Positions 43,544 through 52,425 of a DNA stretch of 64,000 nucleotides are shown in pieces (the first letter of the stretch is position 1; the number at the start of each line of letters is the position of its first letter). The stretch is from Butyricimonas faecalis (GTDB taxonomy: Bacteria > Bacteroidota > Bacteroidia > Bacteroidales > Marinifilaceae): positions 3,100,001 to 3,164,000 of the forward strand of contig NZ_CP032819.1 in assembly GCF_003991565.1 (NCBI RefSeq), read 5' to 3'. Made by a program: the position numbers and the translations under genes. The notes under the pieces were generated by a model. It made no database searches. It was not told the origin of the DNA and was given only the letters and a program-made list of their open reading frames with translations.

Positions 43544-44700
43544 AACGGAGACAAAATGTGTTGATTATTCTTTTCGTGATTGCCATTATGGCGGTTTACA
43601 CGGGATATGAGGCGAATAAACCGCAACCGATAGATTGGAGTCCTAATTTTTCGATTACAGAGAAAAGTCCTTACGGGACGTATATTATTAAAGATGCGCT
43701 ACCGTATTTGTTTCCGGAAGGGAAAGTGTCTTTTGCCCGGAAGTCTGTACGGGAACAATTGCGTGAGGATAGAACTTATTTCTTGAAGACCTGTTTTTTC
43801 GTAAGTTCCTTTTTCAGTATTGCTCTGGGAGATCTGGAGGCCATGTTGGAAGAAGTGGAGGAAGGAGGGGTGCTTTTTGTGTCGGCGGAGTTTATTCCCG
43901 ATACATTGTATTCTTACACGGGAGTTTCAAGAATGAAAAGGGTTCAGAACGGGAAAGATTATTTGCGAGGCTTTGAAGATAAAGGTTATCCTTTCAAACA
44001 GACTCATTATTGTTTTGAACTGCAGGAATCTTTTGACGGAGAGGTTCTAGGATATGTCGATACGATCAAAAATCCTAATTTCATCCGGGTGAATTACGGG
44101 GAGGGGGGTATCTATCTACATTCGAACCCGATGGCATTCACGAATTTCTTCTTGTTGGATTCGGTGAACGGGGATTATTACCAGAGGGCTCTCTCGTTTC
44201 TTCCCCCGGATACGAATGTGGTGTGGGATGAATACCTGAAATCCGGGGCCGAGGGACAACGGACTCTTTTTCGGGTGATATTCAGGTATCCTGCGTTGAA
44301 GTGGGCATATATCCTGTTGATATTGGGGACAATACTATACGTTTTGTTCCGGACGAAACGAGAGCAGCGTCCGATACCGGTGATTCGTCCTTTGGAAAAC
44401 CGGACGTTGGAGTTCGTGTCGGTTGTGAGTTCTCTGTACTACAAGCAGCGGGATCATGCGGCTATTGCGAATAAACGGATTAATAGTTTTCTGGAAGAGG
44501 TCCGTTATTATTATAAACTACGCACGGAGGAACTGGATCGTTCTTTTATAGATTTGTTGTCGGAACGATCGGGAGTTGCTCGGGTCAGTGTGGAGAGCTT
44601 GATTTTTTTGATTATCCGGATTCGGAAGGCCGAGCATGTGGATGAAGATCAGTTGCGGGAGTTGGTGAAATATATAGAATTGTTTAAAACTAAAAGCTAA
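43540..44700 (+). CDS. DUF4350-domain protein
   Basis: 386 residues. N-terminal TM segment (NVLIILFVIAIMAVYTGYEA), a large periplasmic DUF4350 region (SPYGTYIIKDALPYLFPE; FVSSFFSIALGDLEAMLEEVEEGG; LFVSAEFI), then a second TM segment (WAYILLILGTILYVLF) and a cytosolic C-terminal helical domain. It overlaps the DUF4129 gene by 4 bases (ATGA). Biochemical function unknown. Confidence 0.75.
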   Translation: MKRRQNVLIILFVIAIMAVYTGYEANKPQPIDWSPNFSITEKSPYGTYIIKDALPYLFPEGKVSFARKSVREQLREDRTYFLKTCFFVSSFFSIALGDLEAMLEEVEEGGVLFVSAEFIPDTLYSYTGVSRMKRVQNGKDYLRGFEDKGYPFKQTHYCFELQESFDGEVLGYVDTIKNPNFIRVNYGEGGIYLHSNPMAFTNFFLLDSVNGDYYQRALSFLPPDTNVVWDEYLKSGAEGQRTLFRVIFRYPALKWAYILLILGTILYVLFRTKREQRPIPVIRPLENRTLEFVSVVSSLYYKQRDHAAIANKRINSFLEEVRYYYKLRTEELDRSFIDLLSERSGVARVSVESLIFLIIRIRKAEHVDEDQLRELVKYIELFKTKS

Positions 44701-44707
44701 ATAGATT

Positions 44708-45685
44708 ATGGAAGATCAAATAAATTTTGAGTCCAGGATAGATTTCACGGATTTAAACGAGAAGATCACCCAGGTTCGGGAAGGGATGGGGAAAGTGATT
44801 GTCGGTCAAAGGGAAGTGGCAGACCTGCTGTTGACGGCAATGTTGGCCGACGGGCATATTTTGATCGAGGGTGTTCCGGGAATTGCCAAGACGTTGATGG
44901 CAAAGGTTATGGCCCGGATGCTGGATGTTACTTTTAACCGGATTCAGTTTACGCCGGACTTGATGCCGAGTGATATTTTAGGAACCTCTGTTTTTCTTCC
45001 GGCAACCGGACGTTTTGAATACCGGAAAGGGCCTATTTTCTCGAATATCGTGTTGGTGGACGAGATTAACCGGGCTCCGGCAAAGACGCAGGCGGCTTTG
45101 TTCGAAGTGATGGAGGAAAGGCAAATTACGAATGACGGGGTGGAATACCGGATGGATTATCCTTTCGTGGTGGTGGGGACGCAAAATCCGATAGAGCATG
45201 AAGGAACTTATCGTTTGCCCGAGGCTCAGCTGGATCGTTTCCTGTTTAAGATTAACGTGACTTATCCTTCCGTGGAGGAAGAGATCGAGGTGCTTGAACT
45301 GCATGATCACGGGGCTATTGCTCGCTGGCAGGAGTTGAAACCCGTGTTGAGCGTGGAGGCTTTGAAGAAGTTGAGGACGCAGGTGGCTCAAGTGCGCGTG
45401 GATCCGAAAATAAAATCCTTTATCGTGAATATCGTGGGGGCTACTCGTAAAAGTGGTTGGCTTTACCTGGGAGCGTCTCCCCGTGCATCGATCGCTTTGA
45501 TGAACGGGGCCAAGGCTTTTGCAGCTATTCAAGGACGGGATTTTGTTGTTCCGGACGATGTTTTGTATTTGGTTAATCCGGTCTTACGACACCGGGTGCA
45601 ACTTTCTTCCGAGAAGGAGTTGGAGGGTGTGACCGTTGATCAGGTGATACAGCAGATCGTGTCTAAAATAGAAGTTCCAAGGTAG
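44708..45685 (+). CDS. MoxR-family AAA+ ATPase
   Basis: 325 residues. Walker A GVPGIAKTLMAK near residue 60, Walker B NIVLVDEINRAPAKTQ, sensor 1 VVGTQNPIEHEGTY, sensor 2 region SPRASIALMNGAKA. MoxR ATPases act as chaperones with partner proteins containing von Willebrand or DUF58 domains; the DUF58 gene follows with a 1-base overlap. Cytosolic. Central gene of the 41-47 kb operon. Confidence 0.93.
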   Translation: MEDQINFESRIDFTDLNEKITQVREGMGKVIVGQREVADLLLTAMLADGHILIEGVPGIAKTLMAKVMARMLDVTFNRIQFTPDLMPSDILGTSVFLPATGRFEYRKGPIFSNIVLVDEINRAPAKTQAALFEVMEERQITNDGVEYRMDYPFVVVGTQNPIEHEGTYRLPEAQLDRFLFKINVTYPSVEEEIEVLELHDHGAIARWQELKPVLSVEALKKLRTQVAQVRVDPKIKSFIVNIVGATRKSGWLYLGASPRASIALMNGAKAFAAIQGRDFVVPDDVLYLVNPVLRHRVQLSSEKELEGVTVDQVIQQIVSKIEVPR

Positions 45686-47016
45686 TGCGAATACTTAAAG
45701 ATACATATTTATCCCGTCGTTTTTTCCTGATGTTGATGTTGGGAATATTCGCTTTTGTAATGGCCTACGTTTTCCCGTTGCTTTTCATCTGGGTTACGGG
45801 GGCATTGCTGGCTGTTCTATTGCTGTTGTTCGTGGAGTTATTCGAGTTGTACAGGCGAGTGGACGGAATTGACGCCTTGCGGGTGGTGGCGGATAAATTG
45901 TCTAACGGGGAAGAAAACCCGGTTAGTCTGGTCGTGAGGAATCGTTATCCGGTGAGTACTTGTCTGCGTGTGATTGACGAGATTCCGGTGGAATTCCAAA
46001 ACCGGAATGTCTTGTTCCGGCGGAAGGTGAATGCCGGGGAGCAGCAGGAGATTCATTACACGTTACGTCCTACGAAACGAGGTGCTTATAATTTCGGGAA
46101 GATTCGGGTATTCGTGTCCGTGCGTTTCGGGTTGGTAGAAAGGCGTTATTCTTTTCGGGCGGATCAGGATGTTGCCGTTTATCCTTCGTTCATGATGATG
46201 CATCGTTATGAGTTGATGGCTTACGGGAATTACCATCCGGAGAATGGGGGCATCCGTACCCGGGCTCTTGGCGGTAACATGGCCTTCGAGCAGATCAAGC
46301 CTTACGTGACGGGGGATGATCCCCGTACGGTAAATTGGAAGGCCACGGCGAAATATAATCATTTGATGGTGAATACCTACACGGAAGAGCGATCACAACA
46401 GATTTATTGCCTGGTGGATAAGGGGCGCACGATGCAATCGCCCTTTAATAACATGACGATGCTGGATCATGCCATAAATACGATCTTGACGTTGTCGAAT
46501 ATTATATTGAAAAAAGGGGATCGGGCCGGTTTGATTACGTTCTCGAATAATTCCCGGAATTGCGTGAAAGCCGATAACCGGGTTGGACAGTTAAATCGGA
46601 TAAGCGAGGCTTTGTATCGTTTGGAGACACACTATCAAGAGACGGATTTCGAGAAATTGTACGTAGCGGTGAATCGACAAGTCCCGACCCGGAGTTTGCT
46701 GATCCTGTTTACCAATTTTGATACCGTATCGGGGTTACGACGTCATTTGCCTGCATTACAGCGTTTGGCTGCCCGACATCTCGTGTTGGTCATTTTATTC
46801 GAAAATTCGGAATTGAATAAGGCTTTGGAGCGTCCCGTCCGTAATTTGAAGGATGCGTATTTTGAAACCATTGCAGCGGGATTTGCCACGGAGAAACGGC
46901 AAATGGTACGTGAATTAAGCCAACTTGGTATTCGGGTTATTCTTTCTAAACCGGAATCTCTGACGGTGAATAGTATCAATAGTTATTTGAACTTGAAAGA
47001 GCGAAAGTTAATTTGA
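45685..47016 (+). CDS. DUF58-domain protein (MoxR partner)
   Basis: 443 residues from a GTG start that shares one base with the MoxR stop (TAGTG). Two N-terminal TM segments (FFLMLMLGIFAFVMAYVFPLLFIWV and the following helix) and a long beta-rich region. The DUF58 motif GDDPRTVNWKATAKYNHLMVNTYTEERSQ is followed by a degenerate vWA-like domain with VDKGRTMQSP in the MIDAS-like position. Likely acts at the inner membrane with MoxR. Last gene of the operon. Confidence 0.88.
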   Translation: MRILKDTYLSRRFFLMLMLGIFAFVMAYVFPLLFIWVTGALLAVLLLLFVELFELYRRVDGIDALRVVADKLSNGEENPVSLVVRNRYPVSTCLRVIDEIPVEFQNRNVLFRRKVNAGEQQEIHYTLRPTKRGAYNFGKIRVFVSVRFGLVERRYSFRADQDVAVYPSFMMMHRYELMAYGNYHPENGGIRTRALGGNMAFEQIKPYVTGDDPRTVNWKATAKYNHLMVNTYTEERSQQIYCLVDKGRTMQSPFNNMTMLDHAINTILTLSNIILKKGDRAGLITFSNNSRNCVKADNRVGQLNRISEALYRLETHYQETDFEKLYVAVNRQVPTRSLLILFTNFDTVSGLRRHLPALQRLAARHLVLVILFENSELNKALERPVRNLKDAYFETIAAGFATEKRQMVRELSQLGIRVILSKPESLTVNSINSYLNLKERKLI

Positions 47017-47031
47017 AACTTCCGCTCTTTC
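46995..47031. terminator. bidirectional terminator, 15-bp stem with one mismatch
   Basis: GAAAGAGCGAAAGTT (46995-47009) pairs with AACTTCCGCTCTTTC (47017-47031). It overlaps the end of the DUF58 gene and lies before the convergent RND gene. Confidence 0.65.
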
Positions 47032-47041
47032 AGTATATTTT

Positions 47042-49396
47042 CTACTCCTTTTTATTCTCCTCGTCACTCAGGATTTTGGGATTCTGGAATGTCTTGTTGG
47101 TCGTGTGTTTGTCCAGCGTGAGTAACAATGATGGCAGTAAGATCAGGTTTGAGAGCATGGCTGCCAATAGCGTGATGGAAACCAAGACTCCCAGTGCAAC
47201 CGTACCCCCGTAATCGGAAAGAGCAAAGATGCCGAATCCGAAGAAGAGGATGATGGCGTTGTAGATCATGCTTTGTCCTGTTTCCTGTAAGGCCAGTACG
47301 GCAGAAGAGCGTATGCTCCAGTTTGTTCCTTGTAGTTCCTGACGGTATTTAGCGAGATAATGGATGGTTCCATCAACGGAAATACCAAAAGCGATGCTGA
47401 ATACCAGGATCGTGGATGCTTTGATCGGGATGCCGAAATATCCCATGATGGCAGCCGTGATAATCTGCGGAATGATGTTGGGGATCAAGGCAACCAGTAC
47501 CATGCGCTTACTCTTGAACATCCAGGCCATAAAGATGGCGATAAGAACAATCGCTAACGCTAGTGAGGTAAAGAGGTTGAATACAAGGTATTGAGTTCCT
47601 TTGAAGAAAATGATACTTGAACCGGTAACTTTTACCGTATAGCGATCATTCGGGAAGTATTGTTCAACGATATGGTATAGTTTGTCTTCTTTTTCCTGCA
47701 TTTTTTGGGTCCCGATGTCTTTTACCCTGAAACTGAGACGTACTCGTTGGAGGGTGGAGTCGACGAAAGAATTTGCCTGTCCGCCAATTTCTCCCGTGGA
47801 TTGGGAGGCGTATTTCAGGATAAAGTTCTTGGTCATGTTTGTCGGGAGCTTGTAATAAGCAGGTTTCCCGTTATAGAATGCTTGATTGGCAAACTTGATG
47901 ACTTCAAGGATAGAAATCGGTTTAGAGATATCTTCGTCTTTTGACAGTTCTTCGGAGAGTTTGTCTAACTTTTGAAGGTTGGACAAATTCAATACTTGCT
48001 TGGGTTTTCCAAAATCAACGGTTACCTCCAGGGGCATTAACCCGTCAAAATTTTCCTCAAAGAAACTCAGATCTTGTCGGATCGGGTCTGTTTCTTTCAA
48101 ATCATCCACCATATACCCCGTGGACTTCATGAGGGAGATTCCGATACCACCGAGAATGACAACGACAATGGCTATCGTGTACACAACGTTTCGACGATTT
48201 AAGATGAGTTGTGTGACACGCTCCAGCATTCCGGTTACCGTTTTGTTGTGTAAGTGTTTGATTTGTTTGCTATCCGGTTCCGGCATGAAACTGAATCCAC
48301 AGGGAATCATGATCAAACATACGAGATACACGAACGTGATACCGATGGAAGCGGTGATACCAAACTCCACGAGGATCTGGCTAGAGGTCACGATGAAAGT
48401 TGCAAAACCGGCAGCCGTGGTCAAGTTGCTCAAGAATGAGGCATTCCCGATCTTTTGAATCATGCGTTGTAAAGCCTTGATTTTATTCCCATGCCGGTCG
48501 AATTCCGCGTGGAATTTGTTGATCATGAAGACGAGGTTCGGAATACATATCACGATTAATAGAGGAGGCAGCATGGCGGTAAGTAACGTGATCTTGATGC
48601 CTAGCATAGCCATCACGCCAACTGTCCAACTGACACAAATCAGCACGATCAATAAACAGAAACCGAGGATGCGGAAGGAACGGAAAAACAGGTAGAGGAT
48701 AAATGTCGTGATCAATAATGACAGGATGATGAACATGTACATCTCTCCTTTGATGTTTTCCGCGTTGATTACCCGAATGTAGGGAAGTCCCGAGTAGTGC
48801 ATCTGGAGGTTGTGTTTCTCCGAGAAATGTTCGGTTAATTCTAAAATATCCTTTACTAAGCCTACCCGTGCCGGAGAGTTCATGACATCAGCGGAGACGG
48901 AAACCATCATCCCATAAATATCTTTCGTTTTATTGAACAGGGTTCCGTCGTAGAATGGAAGATTCTCAATGATGTTCACCAAGCTATCCAGTTCCTGTTG
49001 GTTTTTGATATGATTAGGGAAAATGGGGCGGATATCGAATTTTTTATTCAGCGTGTCCTTGTGGAGATTGAATGAATGGGTGATGTCCACGAGCGCCACG
49101 ATACCGTGGAGAGCCTTTAGGCTGTCGCACATGCTGATCCAGTCATTCATTTTGTCTAGCTGGTAAAAGTCGTAGTCTTGTATGGCGAAGACCATCACGT
49201 TTCCTTCCTGCCCGAATTTCTCGTGAAAATCAAGGTAGTCCAGGTATGCGCTGTCCGTGGCAGGTAACAAGTTCGAATATTCATATGACATTTCCACTTT
49301 GGGGATTTGAAATCCCATGAACACGGTGATAAGTAAGACACCGATAATAAAGGCCATTCGGTTACGAAGAAGAATCCCTGCAATCTTAATCCACAT
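47042..49396 (-). CDS. MMPL/RND-superfamily exporter
   Basis: 784 residues. RND layout: one TM at the N-terminus, a periplasmic domain (about 30-210), a block of five TMs (MFIILSLLITTFILYLFFRSFRILGF to GITFVYLVCLIM), then the same pattern repeated in the second half ending LGVLVSITLLAAMLSNLILLPSLLLTL. It is shorter than HAE1/AcrB pumps and matches the 'predicted exporter'/hopanoid-associated RND group, with SVDGTIHYLAKYR in the second TM block. Substrate may be a lipid or lipid-linked molecule (inference). Monocistronic. Confidence 0.85.
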   Translation of the reverse strand: MWIKIAGILLRNRMAFIIGVLLITVFMGFQIPKVEMSYEYSNLLPATDSAYLDYLDFHEKFGQEGNVMVFAIQDYDFYQLDKMNDWISMCDSLKALHGIVALVDITHSFNLHKDTLNKKFDIRPIFPNHIKNQQELDSLVNIIENLPFYDGTLFNKTKDIYGMMVSVSADVMNSPARVGLVKDILELTEHFSEKHNLQMHYSGLPYIRVINAENIKGEMYMFIILSLLITTFILYLFFRSFRILGFCLLIVLICVSWTVGVMAMLGIKITLLTAMLPPLLIVICIPNLVFMINKFHAEFDRHGNKIKALQRMIQKIGNASFLSNLTTAAGFATFIVTSSQILVEFGITASIGITFVYLVCLIMIPCGFSFMPEPDSKQIKHLHNKTVTGMLERVTQLILNRRNVVYTIAIVVVILGGIGISLMKSTGYMVDDLKETDPIRQDLSFFEENFDGLMPLEVTVDFGKPKQVLNLSNLQKLDKLSEELSKDEDISKPISILEVIKFANQAFYNGKPAYYKLPTNMTKNFILKYASQSTGEIGGQANSFVDSTLQRVRLSFRVKDIGTQKMQEKEDKLYHIVEQYFPNDRYTVKVTGSSIIFFKGTQYLVFNLFTSLALAIVLIAIFMAWMFKSKRMVLVALIPNIIPQIITAAIMGYFGIPIKASTILVFSIAFGISVDGTIHYLAKYRQELQGTNWSIRSSAVLALQETGQSMIYNAIILFFGFGIFALSDYGGTVALGVLVSITLLAAMLSNLILLPSLLLTLDKHTTNKTFQNPKILSDEENKKE

Positions 49397-49444
49397 GATA
49401 TTTTTTTATTTGCGCATTTGTTGGCAAAAGTAGAATAAAAGTGT

Positions 49445-49774
49445 TTAATCTTTTAAGAGTTTCGGATTTTTTTTGTGTCGATTAGCATCTCTTGTCGTTT
49501 TTTTTGCAAAATTATTATTTACGGCTTCGTTCAAATCTACCCCTGTTTGGTTTGCTAGGCATACCAATACCCAGAGGACATCACTCAGCTCTTCTGCCAA
49601 ATTATCCTTTTCCCCTTCTTTGTACGATTGTTCTCCATATTTTCGAGCCATCACCCGGGCCAGTTCTCCCACCTCTTCCACGAGAATGGTCATGTTGGTC
49701 AATTCATTAAAATATCTAACCCCGTGGGTCTTGATCCATGCGTCAACTGCGGTTTGTAATTCTGCGATATCCAT
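49445..49774 (-). CDS. MazG-like nucleotide pyrophosphohydrolase
   Basis: 109 residues from the ATG at 49774. The all-alpha NTP-pyrophosphatase metal-binding signature is present: LVEEVGELARVMAR (ExxE) and LAEELSDVLWVLVCLANQTGVDL (ExxD). Single-domain length fits the small MazG/iMazG group that hydrolyses non-canonical or house-cleaning NTPs. Followed by lysine/arginine-rich tail. Confidence 0.85.
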   Translation of the reverse strand: MDIAELQTAVDAWIKTHGVRYFNELTNMTILVEEVGELARVMARKYGEQSYKEGEKDNLAEELSDVLWVLVCLANQTGVDLNEAVNNNFAKKTTRDANRHKKNPKLLKD

Positions 49775-49800
49775 TGTTACCAAGTTAAAGGTTAAAAACT

Positions 49801-49814
49801 AAAAGATAAAAGTT
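49801..49814. repeat. left arm of 14-bp inverted repeat flanking the four-helix-bundle gene
   Basis: AAAAGATAAAAGTT, exact reverse complement of 50173-50186. Neighbouring bases (GTTAAAAACTAAAAG... and ...CTTTTAGTTGTTA) extend the symmetry imperfectly. Confidence 0.7.
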
Positions 49815-50170
49815 CATTTCTTTAATTTAGATTTGAGTGTTTTTACGGTGGCAACAAGCATGGCGATTAGTTCTTTATTATCTTTTTCCATACTTGTAAA
49901 ATTATTCCCATCAATATATCCTGTGTCTTTTAAAAGATTAAGCCAGTAATTCGTTTCATTTGCCTCTTTAAGGCTAATGTAAAACTTGTTAATGTAATCA
50001 GCTTGACTTTGTGCAAATTCGGCTTCACGGATTAAAGCTCCCGTGGAGGTTCCGCTTTTTAGAATTTGATTGCTGATAACAAATTCTTTTTGATCTTTTT
50101 GAAGAAATTGAGCAAGTTTCACGATGCTTATGGCAAAAATATAACTTTTATCTTGTAAAATTGAATTCAT
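49814..50170 (-). CDS. four-helix-bundle protein (S23/23S rRNA intervening-sequence protein family)
   Basis: 118 residues, four predicted helices, with the family pattern YIFAISIVKLAQFLQ, ISNQILKSGTSTGALIREAEFAQSQADYINKFYISLKEANETNYWLNLL and a Lys-rich C-terminus. Members in Spirochaetes and Bacteroidota are found in rRNA intervening sequences or as stand-alone, multi-copy genes; molecular function unknown. It lies alone between mazG-like and dtd genes, framed by a short inverted repeat. Confidence 0.88.
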   Translation of the reverse strand: MNSILQDKSYIFAISIVKLAQFLQKDQKEFVISNQILKSGTSTGALIREAEFAQSQADYINKFYISLKEANETNYWLNLLKDTGYIDGNNFTSMEKDNKELIAMLVATVKTLKSKLKK

Positions 50171-50172
50171 GT

Positions 50173-50186
50173 AACTTTTATCTTTT
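50173..50186. repeat. right arm of the 14-bp inverted repeat
   Basis: AACTTTTATCTTTT; see the left arm at 49801-49814. Confidence 0.7.
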
Positions 50187-50210
50187 AACTTTTAGTTGTT
50201 AGTTTCACAA

Positions 50211-50663
50211 TCATTGTCGATTTTTGGAATCGATTATGATTGTGACGGGTCCATCATTTATTAATTCGACCTTCATGTCGGCACCGAACTGTCCGGTTTG
50301 GATTTCTTTGTGAAGCTCTTGGCTCAGGGTTGAGACAAATTTCTCGTATAACGGGACGGAGATGGCAGGAGGGGCGGCATCGATGTACGAGGGGCGATTG
50401 CCTTTTTTGGTTCGGGCCATGAGAGTGAACTGGCTGACGGTAAGGATTTCACCACCTGTGTCTAAAATGGATTTGTTCATGACTCCATTCTCGTCATCAA
50501 AGATACGGAGATTTACAATTTTGGAAGCAAGCCAGTTGATATCGTCATCTGTATCATCAGATTGAATACCCACTAATATAAGCATCCCTTTGCCTATTGA
50601 AGAAAACAATTGTTGCTCGATGGTAACACTGGCTCGTGTAACTCGTTGAATAACTACTTTCAT
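50211..50663 (-). CDS. dtd: D-aminoacyl-tRNA deacylase
   Basis: Removes D-amino acids wrongly attached to tRNA. 150 residues, standard length. MKVVIQRVTRASVTI start, the SQFTLMA active-site motif in the middle, and the NDGPVTIIID motif (Gly-cisPro region) at the C-terminus are all present. Cytosolic. Confidence 0.95.
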   Translation of the reverse strand: MKVVIQRVTRASVTIEQQLFSSIGKGMLILVGIQSDDTDDDINWLASKIVNLRIFDDENGVMNKSILDTGGEILTVSQFTLMARTKKGNRPSYIDAAPPAISVPLYEKFVSTLSQELHKEIQTGQFGADMKVELINDGPVTIIIDSKNRQ

Positions 50664-50682
50664 TTTGGACTTAGTCTTAAAA

Positions 50683-50727
50683 TTTAGAGTGAAATATATG
50701 AAATTTATTCACATACTCCACTCTAAA
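50683..50727 (-). terminator. terminator-like hairpin after the aminotransferase gene
   Basis: TTTAGAGTG (50683-50691) pairs with CACTCTAAA (50719-50727); on the minus strand a TTTT run follows. The loop is long (27 bases), so confidence is limited. Confidence 0.4.
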
Positions 50728-50750
50728 CTTTAAATTTTCTATGTTCTAGA

Positions 50751-51974
50751 TTACTTTTTTCTAGCGTATAGTTCTTTAATTGCATCGGCCAATCTCTTGA
50801 CACCTTCGATGTTCTTTTCCTCGCTCATGTAAGAGAAATTGATACGCATGGTGTTTTTGCCTTGACCGTTAACGAAGAACACGGTTCCGAGTACGAATGC
50901 CACGTTCTTTTCAATAGCGATTTGGAACAATTCTTCTGCATCGTATCCTTCCGGCAAGGTTAAGAATAGGAACAAACCTCCTTCAGGACGCGTCCAGGTA
51001 ACTCCTTCCGGCATGTATTTTTCAAAAGCACCTAGCATAGCTTGTAATTTGCTACGATACATGTCAACGATTTTCTTCACGTTAGCATCGAAGTAGTTCT
51101 TTTGGAAGAATTTGATCGTGATCTTTTGTAAGAACGCAGAAGTACAAAGGTCTGTGCTTTGTTTTGCTTTCACGAAGTTGTCAATAACCATCGGGTGAGC
51201 AAGAACCCATCCCATACGGAATCCCGGCATGAAGATCTTGGAGAAAGTTCCTAACGTGATCACGTTACCCTCTCCGTTGTCCAAATCGTATAGCATACGT
51301 TGTGGTTTACTAGAGAAACGCAGTTCACGATAAGGGCTATCCTCTATAATCATGATTTCGTATTTCTTGGCAATGTTCAAAATCTCAATTCTTCTTGCCT
51401 CGGGCATAGTCATACCTGCAGGATTCTGGAAGTCCGGAATCAAATAAATGAATTTCGGTTTTTCACCTTTGGCTTTCATTTCTGCCAATGTTTTTTCCAG
51501 CTCTACGGCACTCATTCCTTGTTCATCCTGAGGAATACCCACGCCGATACCACCGTAAGAGTTGAATGCTCCGATGGCTCCCAGATAAGAAGGTAATTCG
51601 CAAATATATTTATCTCCGCGATTCAAGAAAATCTTACCTACGGTATCCAGTCCTTGTTGTGAAGAGGTGATGATCGTGATGTTTTCTTTTGTCACGTAAC
51701 TCAATCCTTGATCTCGATAACGTTGAGCAAGGATTTCCAATAATTCCGGAACTCCCTCGGTTGAACCGTATTGGCAGGCAGCCGCACCATCCGTGGCGAT
51801 TACTTCTGCACAAATTTCTTGTAATTGTTCTAACGGGAAAGATTCTTTAGCAGGAAGACCCCCGGCGAAAGAGATAATTTCCGGCTTTTGAGTTAATTTC
51901 AACAACTCTCTGATAGCAGAGCGCTTCATTCCTTTGGCGCTGTCTGATAGAATTTCTTTGTAGTCGCTAACCAT
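50751..51974 (-). CDS. PLP-dependent aminotransferase (MocR-catalytic/2-aminoadipate type)
   Basis: 407 residues. Motifs are ISFAGGLPAKESFPLE at the N-terminus, QYGSTEGVPELLEIL, ITSSQQGLD, and YLIPDFQNPAGMTM. The PLP lysine is in GTFSKIFMPGFRMGW and the C-terminal arginine in NTMRINFSYM. The GGLP...PDFQNP pattern is that of LysN/2-aminoadipate and related broad-specificity aminotransferases rather than AspC. Substrate not determined. Single gene. Confidence 0.88.
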   Translation of the reverse strand: MVSDYKEILSDSAKGMKRSAIRELLKLTQKPEIISFAGGLPAKESFPLEQLQEICAEVIATDGAAACQYGSTEGVPELLEILAQRYRDQGLSYVTKENITIITSSQQGLDTVGKIFLNRGDKYICELPSYLGAIGAFNSYGGIGVGIPQDEQGMSAVELEKTLAEMKAKGEKPKFIYLIPDFQNPAGMTMPEARRIEILNIAKKYEIMIIEDSPYRELRFSSKPQRMLYDLDNGEGNVITLGTFSKIFMPGFRMGWVLAHPMVIDNFVKAKQSTDLCTSAFLQKITIKFFQKNYFDANVKKIVDMYRSKLQAMLGAFEKYMPEGVTWTRPEGGLFLFLTLPEGYDAEELFQIAIEKNVAFVLGTVFFVNGQGKNTMRINFSYMSEEKNIEGVKRLADAIKELYARKK

Positions 51975-52244
51975 GTTTATTCTTATTTTAAAGTGAATAC
52001 ACGCTGTTAAGTATTTGTGTTGCGAAGTTAATAATAAGTTTTTGAAATAAAATTTTTCATATCAGATTTTTAATAAAATCGTTTGCGATGCTTTCATTTT
52101 GTATGTTTTCGAGCTTTTTTAGTAATAATTTGAATTTCGAAGGTGGGTGATTCTATTTTCAGTAGAGGAGAACTCCTTATAGGGAATGGTAATAATATGG
52201 TGCAACAAAAATTTCTTGTTTATAAAAAGACTATTACGATATTA
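51975..52244. other. non-coding gap between aminotransferase and tRNA promoter
   Basis: AT-rich. A near-match to the -7 consensus for the aminotransferase (TAACTTCG on the minus strand, 52030-52023) is the only feature I can suggest. Nothing else is recognisable. Confidence 0.5.
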
Positions 52245-52276
52245 TTTGGAATAAAGCGTTTTTTCGATTAGTTTTG
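52245..52276 (+). promoter_or_regulatory. promoter of tRNA-Arg
   Basis: TTTG (52245-52248), 20-base spacer, TAGTTTTG (52269-52276), 14 bases before the tRNA 5' end. Both elements are perfect. Confidence 0.65.
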
Positions 52277-52290
52277 CGAACCAAATAAAG

Positions 52291-52362
52291 GCCCTTGTAG
52301 TTCAACGGATAGAACGGAAGTTTCCTAAACTTTAAATGGCAGTTCGATTCTGCCCGGGGGTA
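52291..52362 (+). tRNA. tRNA-Arg (anticodon CCT)
   Basis: Cloverleaf by eye: acceptor GCCCTTG pairs with CGGGGGT (with G-U pairs), D-stem GTTC/GAAC, anticodon stem GAAGT/ACTTT with loop TTCCTAA and anticodon CCT, T-arm GGCAG-TTCGATT-CTGCC, discriminator A. CCA is not encoded, as usual in Bacteroidota. It reads AGG codons. Confidence 0.92.
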
Positions 52363-52386
52363 CTAAAAAGGTAAAAGTTAAAGATT

Positions 52387-52425
52387 AAAAGCTAAAAGTT
52401 GGGGAACTCACTTTTAGCTTTTTTT
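52387..52425 (+). terminator. terminator of tRNA-Arg
   Basis: AAAAGCTAAAAGT (52387-52399) pairs perfectly with ACTTTTAGCTTTT (52410-52422), followed by more T. Confidence 0.75.

Noticed and set aside
52291..52362. tRNA-Arg as attachment site of the integrated element
   Set aside because: The 22-bp repeat pair defines the site near mutS, 13 kb away; no repeat of the tRNA 3' end was found by eye near the element.
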